A stretch of DNA of 41,772 nt, taken from assembly GCA_948616425.1 (NCBI GenBank), contig CAPGBJ010000087.1:1-41772 (forward strand). Direction: 5' to 3'. A program made the translations under genes and the position numbers. Below the pieces are notes generated by a model. It was not told the origin of the DNA, made no database searches, and saw nothing but the letters and a program-made list of their open reading frames with translations. The stretch comes from an uncultured Oscillospiraceae bacterium. GTDB taxonomy: Bacteria > Bacillota > Clostridia > Oscillospirales > Oscillospiraceae. Positions 14,909-23,775 of the stretch are shown here, piece by piece. The first letter of the stretch is position 1. Every line of letters begins with the position of its first letter.

Positions 14909-16525
14909 TCATGCCTGCCTTGAATGGGCCAGGTCTTTGCAGTACTGCATCAGCTTTGCGAATCCCACATGATTTGCGATCATATCTCGTACTGCCGGCT
15001 CGTCCTCCGGCCGGAGGAGGTGGCGTACCCGTGCCCACATCATTTCAGGCGTGAACCGCTGATCAAACTCATAGGGGACAATATCCGCCGTAGCCTGGAG
15101 CCATTTCAGCATATCCAGCCGCATACTTGCCACCAAGTCGGCACTTCCCCCGTCGTCGATCAAGTTACAGGTTTCGCCGGGGTCTCGCTCCAGATCATAG
15201 AGTTCATCTGGTCTGACGGAACGGCTGACATATTTGTATCGCTGACCCCGCATCATGATCCCTTTGGCGTGGGCTGCGTCGTCCGTCTGGGCCATCATTT
15301 TGGGCCAGTAGGGGGATGCCTTGGGGGGGCCGTTGGGACCGGCGCCGTGATACTCGTCGCAGTGGGTCTCTCCTGGCATCCGTCCGCCCTCGCAGAACAC
15401 ATATTTCCGGCCCGGTGCGCCAAGGTCGCCCAAAAGCGGCCGCAGGCTTCTGCCGAAATGGGTGTGCGCCGGTGTAATCCCGGCAAAGTCGAGGGCGGTG
15501 GCGTAGAAATCAATCAGTTCGGTCAGGGCGGGCGAGACGCCGGGGGTCACTTCCACCCCTTTGGGCGGCTTGATCAGCAGCGGAACGCGGGTCAAACAGT
15601 CCTCAAAGGTGTTTTGGGCCTTTTCTGCCAGTCCATAGTCGCCGGCAAAGTCGCCGTGGTCGCTGAAGAAGAATATGGCGCAGTCGTCATAGATTCCCGC
15701 CTCCTTCAGTGCATCTGTCAACCGCCCAAACTGCCGGTCGATCTTCATACACATGCCCAGGTAGACCGCGCGCAGCTCATTCCAGTCGTCCTCCGTATAG
15801 CCGTCCATCCCCTGATATCTGCGGATGGTCTCCAAAATCCTCGCCTTTCCAGAGCAGTCCTCCGGGCGGATACGGGCGGGGAGTTTTTCCCGGTCGATGG
15901 CGGAGAAATAGGGCTCCTCCACCCGGTAGGGGGTATGGGGGAACATCAACCCCAGGAACAGGCACATGGGCCGGTCGTCCACCGGATTCTGAATACGGTA
16001 GATAGCTGCGTCCACCACTTCATCGTCACTGTTGTAATTTTGGCCATTGGAGTCCAGCTTCAGCTGGCCCTCAAAATGGGAGTAAAAATGTTTATCTCCA
16101 GGGTTGCCCCGCAGGCCGGGGTCCACAGGGCCAGGCGCACGGGCACACTGTCCGCCGTAGTAGATCTCATCCGCGTGGGATTCCGTCCAGCCAGGGATCT
16201 GTCCGGCAGTCAGATCGTTGCGGTCGTTCATCCACACATAATATCCGCCGTCCCGAAGCTCCTTCAGCAAAGAAGTCTCGCCGGGACGCAGAAGATAGGA
16301 CATGGTCCGGTGCCCGTTCACATGAGGGTACAGCCCGGTAAAGAAGCTGCACCGGGAGGGGACGCACACCGGATTCTGGCAGTAGGCCCGAGAGAAGGAC
16401 ACCCCGTCCTCCCGGGCGAAGCGGTCCAGGTTGGGCGTAATGGCGGCGGGATTGCCCAGATGAGCCAGCGTATCGGCCCGCATCTCGTCCGGGTTAAAGA
16501 TGATAATGTGCGGTCTTTTTGTCAC
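14909..16525 (-). CDS. Sulfatase (S1 family, Cys-type)
   Basis: A 538-residue alkaline-phosphatase-fold sulfatase. The metal-binding start IIIFNPDEMRADT carries the usual Asp, and NPVCVPSR holds the Cys that is converted to formylglycine. FFSDHGDF supplies the late metal Asp/His pair. I use GTG 16525 because TGAGGTGG precedes it and the upstream sulfatase stops 11 bases before; the longer open frame overlaps that gene and lacks family similarity. No signal peptide, so cytoplasmic. It follows another sulfatase and a GH3 enzyme in one operon. The specific substrate (glycosaminoglycan, mucin or other sulfate ester) cannot be told from motifs alone. Confidence 0.9.
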   Translation of the reverse strand: MTKRPHIIIFNPDEMRADTLAHLGNPAAITPNLDRFAREDGVSFSRAYCQNPVCVPSRCSFFTGLYPHVNGHRTMSYLLRPGETSLLKELRDGGYYVWMNDRNDLTAGQIPGWTESHADEIYYGGQCARAPGPVDPGLRGNPGDKHFYSHFEGQLKLDSNGQNYNSDDEVVDAAIYRIQNPVDDRPMCLFLGLMFPHTPYRVEEPYFSAIDREKLPARIRPEDCSGKARILETIRRYQGMDGYTEDDWNELRAVYLGMCMKIDRQFGRLTDALKEAGIYDDCAIFFFSDHGDFAGDYGLAEKAQNTFEDCLTRVPLLIKPPKGVEVTPGVSPALTELIDFYATALDFAGITPAHTHFGRSLRPLLGDLGAPGRKYVFCEGGRMPGETHCDEYHGAGPNGPPKASPYWPKMMAQTDDAAHAKGIMMRGQRYKYVSRSVRPDELYDLERDPGETCNLIDDGGSADLVASMRLDMLKWLQATADIVPYEFDQRFTPEMMWARVRHLLRPEDEPAVRDMIANHVGFAKLMQYCKDLAHSRQA

Positions 16526-16535
16526 GGCGCCCACC

Positions 16536-18053
16536 TCAATACCTCTCTTCCAGCTCCCGGGGGTACTTTTTGCGCAGAGCCTCCGCACAGTCTCCCCGGC
16601 CTGTCTCCTCCAGACGCTGGCAGTAGTCGTACAGGTAGCCCCGGCAGTGGTAGGGGCCTCCCTCATGGATGACGGACCACAGCGGGTCAACGCAGGTGTG
16701 CTGAATATTGGACCGCATATTATCTGCGACCCAGCGCTCCAGCATCCAGGCGCCCTTCCAGCACAGCTCCGGGTATTCATGAGCAAGGTCGTGGAGCTGG
16801 TGCGGGTCCTCCGCTACATTGAACAGCTCCTCATCCTCGGTAAGGTGGTATCCGTCGTGATAGGTGCGGATATAGATCCAGTCCTCAAAACGGACGCTCC
16901 GCTGACAAACATGGGCGCACTGGCTGACCACCAGATGATCCCGCCCGCCGGACGTTCCTGTGAGGATATGTTCCGCAAAGCTGACTCCGTCGTAGGTTAC
17001 CGGATTCAGCTTGCCGGCGACACGGACAAGCCGAACGGGCTGGACCTTGTCGCCCAGCAGCTCCATCAGAGTGGGGAGCAGGTCCACATTGTAGTGGAAG
17101 CCAGAGGAAACCGAGCCTGCGGCGCAGCCGGGCCACTTGACGATCAGCGGGATATGGGTGGTGATATAGTCCGCCTCGCCGTGTTCGCAGTACGTGCCCA
17201 TCTCGCCCAGATCTTCGCCATGGTCGGAACTGATGATGATGGCGGTGTCATCATAGATGCCCTGGCGGCGCAGCTCGTCCAAAATCTTGCCCAGGTGGGT
17301 ATCTGCGTAGAGAATACCGGCGTCATACTGGTTGATAATGTTACGGAAGTCGTCTACACAGTTGACCTGTACGGGCTGCCGGGGGAAAGCGGGTTCCGGA
17401 ACACCGGTGTAGCCCGTCACCTCGTAGGCGCTGTGGGAGCCCGGTTTGTTCGCTCTCTGCCAGCTGAGAAGCTCCTCTGTCAACCACGGATCAGGCAGTT
17501 CTTCGTCCGCAAAGGGGTCAAATCCGTCCGGGGCCCGGTAGGGGATATGGGGGTCCCACATGTGGACATGGAGGAACCAGTCGGAGCGGTCCTTATTCCG
17601 TTTCAGCCAATCCAGGGCGACGGGGGACACCTCGTCCGCCGACTCTAGCCCCCGTTTGCCGATGTTGTAACTCTCGTCAAAGCCGCCCAGGAACCACCAT
17701 GCTCCATGCCGGTCGGGAAAACTGCTGATGGTGACGGTCTTCATCCCAGCCCGGCGCATCACGGCGGGCAGGTTATAGCGGCCATTGAAGTCGGCCATGC
17801 CGCGCTCGCGTCCCTCATGGCACATCTCGGCATTGACGCCGCCATGGCCGATGCAGCCGGTGTGAATTCCAAATCGGCCCGTCATCATAGCGGCCCGGCT
17901 GGGCAGGCAGGGGGCGTCGGAGCAGTAATAGTCCTCAAAGCGCACGCCTTCAGCGGCAACTGCATCGATGTTTGGGGAGGTGTTCCTCCCATAGCCGTAA
18001 CAACCCAGGTGATCCGGACGCATGGTGTCGATATCCACATACAGTATTCTCAT
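16536..18053 (-). CDS. Sulfatase (S1 family, Cys-type)
   Basis: A 505-residue sulfatase. ILYVDIDTMRPDHLGCYGY at the N-terminus holds the first metal Asp residues, CLPSR at about residues 49-53 is the formylglycine motif, and ISSDHGEDLGEMG supplies later metal ligands. GGAGGTACTGCT before ATG 18053 sets the start. There is no signal peptide, pointing to action in the cytosol. It sits 47 bases downstream of the GH3 gene and 10 bases upstream of a second sulfatase, so all three are likely one transcript acting on the same sulfated substrate. Needs the Cys-type maturase encoded at 28.4-29.6 kb. Confidence 0.92.
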   Translation of the reverse strand: MRILYVDIDTMRPDHLGCYGYGRNTSPNIDAVAAEGVRFEDYYCSDAPCLPSRAAMMTGRFGIHTGCIGHGGVNAEMCHEGRERGMADFNGRYNLPAVMRRAGMKTVTISSFPDRHGAWWFLGGFDESYNIGKRGLESADEVSPVALDWLKRNKDRSDWFLHVHMWDPHIPYRAPDGFDPFADEELPDPWLTEELLSWQRANKPGSHSAYEVTGYTGVPEPAFPRQPVQVNCVDDFRNIINQYDAGILYADTHLGKILDELRRQGIYDDTAIIISSDHGEDLGEMGTYCEHGEADYITTHIPLIVKWPGCAAGSVSSGFHYNVDLLPTLMELLGDKVQPVRLVRVAGKLNPVTYDGVSFAEHILTGTSGGRDHLVVSQCAHVCQRSVRFEDWIYIRTYHDGYHLTEDEELFNVAEDPHQLHDLAHEYPELCWKGAWMLERWVADNMRSNIQHTCVDPLWSVIHEGGPYHCRGYLYDYCQRLEETGRGDCAEALRKKYPRELEERY

Positions 18054-18100
18054 AGCAGTACCTCCAGCAATTTAGTTTCAGCGGACAATATTGTCGGATG

Positions 18101-19801
18101 TTAGGACAGGTGGGTGTCCCACTTGCCGCAGAATGCGTCAACCGGGCTGACACCGCGGAAAGAGTCTCTCCCCATGAGCTTTTCAACCAATTCCTCCAGC
18201 ACAACTTGGCTGGAGCAGTAGGTGTTGATAAAGGTTTTTACCCTGGGCACATCCTGCAGGTGATAAGGATTTTCAACAGAGATAAAGATCGTAGGAATGG
18301 TGTGAATGTAGTGGGGACAGTTGGCGCCCATGGGTTGTTGCCACTCAATGCGCACCGTTGTCTGGTTAGATTTTGTGGACATATTGGCCATGTAGATTAT
18401 GTAGTCGTAACTCTTCTGGAAGGAGTCGCTGCGGGTCACGCCGCCCTCATGGGTTTTGTCAGGGACGAAGACAGTCACCTCAAAGCCTTCTCTTTCCAGC
18501 ATACGCTTAAATTCCTCACATACACCGGCGCGGACAGAGTAACCGACTCCCTGCTCCGCCTCAATGGGGCAGTAGAGGACCCGATTCTTCTGAGGATTCA
18601 GGGGCAGGACTCCGGGCTCCTCCTTTACCAGCGTAATGCCTTCCCGGGCGACCTCCCTTGCCCAGCCCTGGTGCTCCTCACAGCCCAAAACAGACAGAGC
18701 ACTCTCCAGGCTGGGGGTCTCCACCTGCTTGTGCAGCTTCAATGCTGCTTTTAACGCCAGGATTCGGGTGACAGCGCAGTCCAGACGCTCCTTTGAAATC
18801 ACCCCCTCTGCCACACCGGAGCGCATATACTCCAAATCTTCCTCCATATTTCGGCTGAACAGGAAGATATCCGCGCCGCTGGCAATGGCGCAGGGAACCG
18901 CGTCACGCCGGGGCATCGGGATCGTAAAGCCGGCCATGGTGGTGGCGTCGGTGGCAATCAGTCCGTTAAAGCCCAGCACTTTCCTGAGCAGGCCCTCCTC
19001 GCCTACCAGCTCGGGGGACAGGCTCCCGGGCATAATCTCTTCGTCCCGGAGGGCGGGGTTAAGCCGCTTCTGCCAGGCCGGCTGCATGATGTGACCTATC
19101 ATACAGGTGAGCGCCCCAGCGTCAATGGACGCCTTATAGGCCTTACCGTAGGTGTCCATCCAGGTCTCGCAGTCCATGTCATTGACGGAACTGACCAGAT
19201 GCTGGTCCCGGTCATCCTGGCCATCACCGGGGAAGTGTTTGATGGACACGGCAACCCCCAGTTTCTGGCATGCTTCGGTAAAGGCTTTCCCGCAGGCGGT
19301 CACACGGTCCGGATCACTGCCAAAGGTGCGGGTATTTGTAATGGGGTTACGGTAATTGCTGTCGATGTCGATGATTGGGGCAAACGCCCAGTTGGCCCCC
19401 ACCGCCTTGCCCTCCCTGGCGCACAGGGTCCCCAGCCGCCTGGCGTTTTCCTCATAATCGGCTGTTGCCGCAATCTCCATGGGGCTGCCGAGGAGAGTAC
19501 CCTCACTGACGATACCGCTGCCGCCCTTTTCCAGGTTGGCGGCGATCAGCATGGGAATTTTGGACTTGCGTTGCAGTATCTCTGCAGCCGTTACAGCCTG
19601 TTCTGCAGAGCAAGGCCGGAACATGACGCCGGCAGGACGCAGCTTTTGCAGAATGGTGCTGATACCAGCTTCGTCATAGTAAAACAGCGCAGGGAAAAAC
19701 AGCTGCTGGATTTTTTCATCCTCCGTCATGGCATTCCGGGTGTTCTCTACCCACGCCACGGCTTCGTCGTCCAGATAGAAGGGCTTGCCTTTCAAATCCA
19801 T
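18101..19801 (-). CDS. Glycoside hydrolase family 3 protein (beta-N-acetylhexosaminidase-like)
   Basis: A 566-residue GH3 enzyme. The NagZ-type loop appears as KHFPGDGQDDRDQH (residues 188-201), with H201 and the nearby Asp matching the catalytic Asp/His dyad of N-acetylglucosaminidases; the usual KHFPGHG has Asp in place of its last His here. The nucleophile is D285 in LIATDATTMAG. Residues beyond about 370 form a second domain, as in two-domain GH3 hexosaminidases. No signal peptide, so it would act on imported sugar. AAAGGAAG eight bases before ATG 19801 supports the start. Co-transcription with two sulfatases suggests sequential removal of sulfate and a hexosamine from a sulfated glycan fragment. 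Confidence 0.88.
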   Translation of the reverse strand: MDLKGKPFYLDDEAVAWVENTRNAMTEDEKIQQLFFPALFYYDEAGISTILQKLRPAGVMFRPCSAEQAVTAAEILQRKSKIPMLIAANLEKGGSGIVSEGTLLGSPMEIAATADYEENARRLGTLCAREGKAVGANWAFAPIIDIDSNYRNPITNTRTFGSDPDRVTACGKAFTEACQKLGVAVSIKHFPGDGQDDRDQHLVSSVNDMDCETWMDTYGKAYKASIDAGALTCMIGHIMQPAWQKRLNPALRDEEIMPGSLSPELVGEEGLLRKVLGFNGLIATDATTMAGFTIPMPRRDAVPCAIASGADIFLFSRNMEEDLEYMRSGVAEGVISKERLDCAVTRILALKAALKLHKQVETPSLESALSVLGCEEHQGWAREVAREGITLVKEEPGVLPLNPQKNRVLYCPIEAEQGVGYSVRAGVCEEFKRMLEREGFEVTVFVPDKTHEGGVTRSDSFQKSYDYIIYMANMSTKSNQTTVRIEWQQPMGANCPHYIHTIPTIFISVENPYHLQDVPRVKTFINTYCSSQVVLEELVEKLMGRDSFRGVSPVDAFCGKWDTHLS

Positions 19802-19849
19802 AAAAACGCTTCCTTTCTCATTTTGAATGATTGTTGTAAATGGTGCGAT

Positions 19850-20632
19850 TTACCTCATGTACTGCCAGGTGTTAAACAGGGATATGAATACAATAACTAC
19901 CATCAGCGCGATGAAGAGCTTATCCACCGCGCGGTTGTCCATACGGCGGTTCAGCACGCGCCCTGTGGCTCCGCCGCCGATGCCTCCCGCCACCATAAGC
20001 ACCAGCGTCAACAAGCGAAAATCGGGGACGGTATGGGTTAACAAGGTAGCCAGCAGGCTGGCAAGCTGGCTGAACAGGATAATATATAAGCTGTTTGCCG
20101 CTGCGGTCTTGGTGTCCATACTGAAAAAATAAAACAGGACCACCAGGTTGATAGGGCCGCCGCCGATGCCTAAGAAGCTGGAAGCCACCCCCAGCACAAG
20201 CCCAATCAGCACACACAGCAAGGGGCTGGATATGGAATGAGTTTTGATTTTATCCTTGTGGAGGGTATAAATCAGGGTTCCGACTGTAATCACTGCCAGA
20301 CAGCCCGCCTGTACAGCTCCTACCCTGTTCTGGTTTTCAAATAGCCCTTTTATTGCGGTAAACATCTGCTTTCCAAGCAACCCGCCGATCGCTGCCCCGA
20401 TTGCCAGAGGGGTTCCCGTGTTCAGGGCTACCCGCCGCTCCCCGGCCAGCATCGTTTTTCCCACGGAGTAGCAGCTCATGGACAGCACCGTGCAGCCGGA
20501 GAGGAAGCTAATGGTGGAAACTGTCTCCAGTTTGAGCAGGTCAAGTACCGGTTTGATAATCACCCCGCCGCCGATGCCGCATATCGCACCGGCAATGCTT
20601 GCCAAAAAGCTGACAATAAAGAATAGAAGCAC
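19850..20632 (-). CDS. Sulfite exporter TauE/SafE family membrane protein
   Basis: A 260-residue membrane protein with about eight hydrophobic segments and two copies of the family GIGGG motif (GAICGIGGGVIIKP near residue 16, SFLGIGGGPINL near residue 167). Members export sulfite, sulfoacetate or other sulfur anions. A GTG start at 20632 is used because GGAGGT lies seven bases upstream. As the first gene of the minus-strand run with GH3 and two sulfatases, it plausibly removes sulfate or sulfite released by desulfation, preventing toxic build-up. That coupling is inferred from context. Confidence 0.88.
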   Translation of the reverse strand: MLLFFIVSFLASIAGAICGIGGGVIIKPVLDLLKLETVSTISFLSGCTVLSMSCYSVGKTMLAGERRVALNTGTPLAIGAAIGGLLGKQMFTAIKGLFENQNRVGAVQAGCLAVITVGTLIYTLHKDKIKTHSISSPLLCVLIGLVLGVASSFLGIGGGPINLVVLFYFFSMDTKTAAANSLYIILFSQLASLLATLLTHTVPDFRLLTLVLMVAGGIGGGATGRVLNRRMDNRAVDKLFIALMVVIVFISLFNTWQYMR

Positions 20633-20923
20633 ACAAACACCTCCGTATCCTATGAATGAAACAACAATGAAACAAAATTTTGCAAAGCTATGGAAAGTTG
20701 AGACGCGCTATGATATACTTTTAAAGTACGTTTTTTCTGAATAGGCGCTGTTTGAAAAAGGGAACTATGCACAGTGGCCAGGGATTTTTCTGCCAGACAA
20801 GCACAATTTTTCCCAGGAATACGGGATGTATTGCAAGAAAAATTGGGGCAGTATGGCGCCTGCCTCTTGGGCGTATTGACATGTTTCAAACAAGCCCTAG
20901 AGGAAGCGGTCTGTTTTCCCCTG
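20633..20923. other. Intergenic region with tandem 11-bp repeat; no convincing gene
   Basis: Holds two tandem copies of AATGAAACA (20655-20663 and 20666-20674), which also occur in the lacI/sulfatase promoter region, and a TACTTT-T-AAAGTA palindrome at 20716-20728. An open frame on the plus strand here has no recognisable similarity and runs into the antisense of a sulfatase gene, so I do not call it. No clear promoter boxes for the tauE operon could be fixed. Confidence 0.5.
20655..20674. promoter_or_regulatory. Candidate LacI-type half-operators upstream of tauE-GH3-sulfatase operon
   Basis: Two direct copies of AATGAAACA with an 11-bp period lie 23-42 bases upstream of the tauE start codon, where a repressor would block the transcript. 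The same 9-mer occurs three times (opposite orientation) at 22389-22601 around the divergent sulfatase and lacI promoters. Assignment to the neighbouring LacI protein is inference. Confidence 0.45.
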
Positions 20924-22408
20924 TTATGGCTGGCGGAGTCTTTCATTTTTAAGGCAAATTTCGGGATAATCCCGGGCCGTAGAAGGCGTATCCGCCCATC
21001 GCTCCACATCGCAGTCTGCTTCCAGTGCGCTCTCGTAGGCGCGCCACAGATCGCTGGACCAGGTGTGTCTTTTTTGCAGCGATACCGCCTGCTCCGGCAT
21101 GGCATATTGCTTTGTCAGCTGCCGCATACGCTCCAGCAGTTCGGGCCGCTCCAAGACTAGATTGTGCCGCTCTTCGGGATCGGCCCCGATGTCAAACAGC
21201 AGTTCACAGCTGGGGTCCTCACGGAAGCACATATATTTGTACCTGTCCTCCCGCACCATAAAGCAGTAGCTGTCCGCCGGCGTCTGCATACTGCCGCGCT
21301 CCAGAAACTCACCGTAGACCACGTGCTCTGGGACATCGCCGCCCCCCAGCGCGGGGACAAGGCTCACACCGTCCACGTCCATCATGGGCTGGGCGCCGAC
21401 GCAGTCCAAAAGCGTGGGACCGATATCCATGATGCTCACCGGCGTCTGACAGACAGTGCCCGGAGCGATCCCGTCGCCCGCGAAGATCAGCGGGATCTTG
21501 ACCGACTTTTCAAAGAAAGTGGATTTCGCGAACATACTGCGGTCGCCGCACTGATCTCCGTGGTCGGAGGTATATACAAACATCCTTTCATGTCCGCTGC
21601 GGCTACAATAATCGTCAAAGGCGCGGCGCACCTGCCCCATTTTTATATCCACTTGTTCAATCATTGCACAGTAGGCGGCTTGGATGGCCAGCGCCAATTC
21701 CTCCGAGACCGGCTGGTGATGCCTCCGCAAAACTTCCGTAGGGCAGGGATCATAGAAAGAGGCAGGCAGAACAGCCCTTGCCCGGTATTTTTCATACAGT
21801 TCTTTGTCGCCCACATACGGGAAGTGAGGTCCATAAAGACCCACAACAATAAACTGCGGCTTTTCGTGGTCCTGAGACAAATATTCCAATGCAGCGTCGA
21901 CCACATAGCGGTCATAATATTCCACCGGAGATTCACCGCCGCCGGCCAACGCGGTGCAGAAGGGTTCACCAAAGCTGCGGGCTGATACCCCCCGTTCCGC
22001 CGCAATTTTTTTACGCGGGGCGTTCCAGTCTGTGGGCGTCATATCTCCGGCAATCCGTTTTGTAAAACCATGCCGCTGGTCTCTGCCCAGAAAATGCATC
22101 CGTCCGACAAGAACAGTCTCGTACCCTTGCGCCACAAGGCAGTGGAGAAAGGTGGGCGTCAAATCGGGCAGCGCATCATCCAAGGTAAAGATACCGGTTT
22201 TTGCGGGGCGAAGCCCACTGAGCATGGCTAAACGCGCAGGAACACAGAGCGGACAGGTTGAGTAGGCCTGAGCAAAGCGGGTTCCCTCAGCGCAGAGCTG
22301 GTCCATGACTGGCGTGTCAACGTTATGTCCCTCAAAGCCTGAGTAATAAGGGGTATGCTGGTCTGACATGAAAAACAAAACATCCATTTGTTTCATTTTG
22401 TTGCACAT
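20924..22408 (-). CDS. Sulfatase (S1 family, Cys-type, CxPAR)
   Basis: A 494-residue sulfatase. VLFFMSDQHTPYYSG gives the first metal site, CVPAR is the formylglycine motif (the permitted Ala variant of CxPSR), and VYTSDHGDQCGDRSMF supplies the later metal Asp/His and the conserved basic residues. An ATG at 22432 lies within the AGGAGG ribosome site itself, so I use ATG 22408, 11 bases after that site; 22396 is also possible. No signal peptide. It is divergently transcribed from lacI, has its own promoter with 17-base spacing, and a palindromic candidate operator just downstream of that promoter. Substrate not deducible. Confidence 0.9.
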   Translation of the reverse strand: MCNKMKQMDVLFFMSDQHTPYYSGFEGHNVDTPVMDQLCAEGTRFAQAYSTCPLCVPARLAMLSGLRPAKTGIFTLDDALPDLTPTFLHCLVAQGYETVLVGRMHFLGRDQRHGFTKRIAGDMTPTDWNAPRKKIAAERGVSARSFGEPFCTALAGGGESPVEYYDRYVVDAALEYLSQDHEKPQFIVVGLYGPHFPYVGDKELYEKYRARAVLPASFYDPCPTEVLRRHHQPVSEELALAIQAAYCAMIEQVDIKMGQVRRAFDDYCSRSGHERMFVYTSDHGDQCGDRSMFAKSTFFEKSVKIPLIFAGDGIAPGTVCQTPVSIMDIGPTLLDCVGAQPMMDVDGVSLVPALGGGDVPEHVVYGEFLERGSMQTPADSYCFMVREDRYKYMCFREDPSCELLFDIGADPEERHNLVLERPELLERMRQLTKQYAMPEQAVSLQKRHTWSSDLWRAYESALEADCDVERWADTPSTARDYPEICLKNERLRQP

Positions 22409-22444
22409 TATTTTATATGACCTCCTCTTCATTTCAGACTATTA

Positions 22445-22464
22445 TGTTTCATTACTAAGAAACA
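22445..22464. promoter_or_regulatory. Palindromic operator candidate in the sulfatase leader
   Basis: TGTTTC (22445-22450) and GAAACA (22459-22464) form an inverted repeat with an 8-bp centre. It lies about 12-30 bases downstream of the predicted transcription start of the minus-strand sulfatase, a usual place for a LacI-family roadblock operator. Confidence 0.5.
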
Positions 22465-22482
22465 ATTTACATCGCAGCTCAA

Positions 22483-22511
22483 ATAATACACATTAAGTCC
22501 ACCAAATTCAA
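22483..22511 (-). promoter_or_regulatory. Promoter of the divergent sulfatase gene
   Basis: On the minus strand TTGAAT (complement of 22506-22511) and TATTAT (complement of 22483-22488) are spaced by 17 bases. The surrounding AT-rich segment and the downstream palindrome support a regulated sigma-A promoter. Confidence 0.6.
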
Positions 22512-22605
22512 GCGCAAATTCCCTAAAACAGCACAAAAATCCGTATTTTGTAGGAATAGCAAAATTTCATCGTCTGTTTTTGGCTAGTATTTTGTTTCAT
22601 TTTTG

Positions 22606-22634
22606 TTGACAATTATTTTTTTGTTTGTTACATT
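22606..22634 (+). promoter_or_regulatory. Promoter of the lacI gene
   Basis: A perfect TTGACA at 22606-22611 is followed after 17 bases by TACATT (22629-22634), a modest -10 box. One copy of the TGTTTCATT motif (22593-22601) lies immediately upstream, compatible with autoregulation. Confidence 0.5.
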
Positions 22635-22659
22635 ACTATCAAAGAAAGTGGTCATGATC

Positions 22660-23673
22660 ATGAAAAAACCAACCATCCGCGAAGTTGCCCGCTTAGCGGG
22701 CGTATCTCCCGCTACTGTATCTCGCGCCATCAACAATACCGGGCTTGTAACAGAAGAAACAAGAAGGAGAATTGCGGAAGCGATTCAGGAAAGCGGCTAC
22801 AGCAGTAAGCTGCCCCTGTCCGCCGCAAGCGAAATTTCATCGGCGTCTGGGATTGTGTATTTCATGATGAAGTGCGTTTCCATCAATGTGTACTCTCAAC
22901 TGCTCAACCGGCAGCTTATTCTTGCCGCTGAAAAAAGAGGCGTGAACATTGTATCCGCCGATTTGGAAGCCCCAGTACTTCTGACCGAAAGTGTTTTGCA
23001 GTTTCATCTTCGCCAGGCCCGGCTTATGGGGGCAAAAGGGATTATTATCTCCGGATATGTTGACAAAAGGATGGAGCCTTCTGCTGTTCAGGCTCTGGCT
23101 TCTTGCGAGATTCCTGTTGTCAGTATCAGCCGCTCCCTGTTCAGTTCCAACTACAATTTCAGTCATATTCTGACCGGCAGCGACCGGGGAGGATTTCAGG
23201 CGACCCATCACCTGCTGGAAAATGGCCGCCGTCATCTGATGGTGATTTCACTTCCTCACCATGACGGCAAAGTGCTGGGCTTTGAGCAGGCAATTCAACA
23301 GTTTGGCGCTTCAGACATACATTATCAAATTCGTGCGGCCAAAGATGACAGCTACCAAAGCTCCGCCCAGGTCCTGGAGGCCGCACTGGAGGAAGACCCG
23401 GAGTTGGACGGAATCCTGTGCTGTGCAGACGAGTTCGCGGCGCATATGCTTCAGCTGTTGAGCAAACTTGGTAAGGCCGTTCCCTCTCAAGTCGAGTTAA
23501 TCGGATATAACGACAATTTGGCCCCCTTTCTGAATCCACCTATCAGCAGTGTCCGTGTTCCTCTTGCAGAAATTGCCGATCAGGCATTGGACATCCTGTT
23601 GGACGAGCGGACAGCGGCAAGCGGCTCCCCGGTAAAATCCATTCTGCTGGACCCTAAGCTTATTTTAAGATAG
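22660..23673 (+). CDS. LacI family transcriptional regulator
   Basis: A 337-residue LacI-type regulator of normal length. The helix-turn-helix TIREVARLAGVSPATVSRAI is at residues 5-24 with the hinge helix after it, and the rest is a periplasmic-binding-protein-like sensor domain ending in the usual PPISSVRVPLAEIA stretch. ATG 22660 is preferred because the weak ribosome site AAAGTGG lies 8 bases before it; ATG 22654 is also in frame. It stands between the divergent sulfatase and the tct-sulfatase operon, so it is the natural local repressor responding to a sugar or sulfated ligand. Target sites are proposed from repeated motifs. Confidence 0.93.
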   Translation: MKKPTIREVARLAGVSPATVSRAINNTGLVTEETRRRIAEAIQESGYSSKLPLSAASEISSASGIVYFMMKCVSINVYSQLLNRQLILAAEKRGVNIVSADLEAPVLLTESVLQFHLRQARLMGAKGIIISGYVDKRMEPSAVQALASCEIPVVSISRSLFSSNYNFSHILTGSDRGGFQATHHLLENGRRHLMVISLPHHDGKVLGFEQAIQQFGASDIHYQIRAAKDDSYQSSAQVLEAALEEDPELDGILCCADEFAAHMLQLLSKLGKAVPSQVELIGYNDNLAPFLNPPISSVRVPLAEIADQALDILLDERTAASGSPVKSILLDPKLILR

Positions 23674-23775
23674 GACTTTTCTGGCAGGAGAACATGGCCG
23701 GTAGGGGGAGTCATCACATCACTGTAATCTTACGGCGGGATCTGTCGTTTGAATTAAAAATAGCGAGGAGTATGT

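Noticed and set aside
20774..21160. 128-codon plus-strand open frame before the sulfatase
   Set aside because: GTG start without ribosome site, overlaps the antisense of the sulfatase C-terminus, no recognisable domain.
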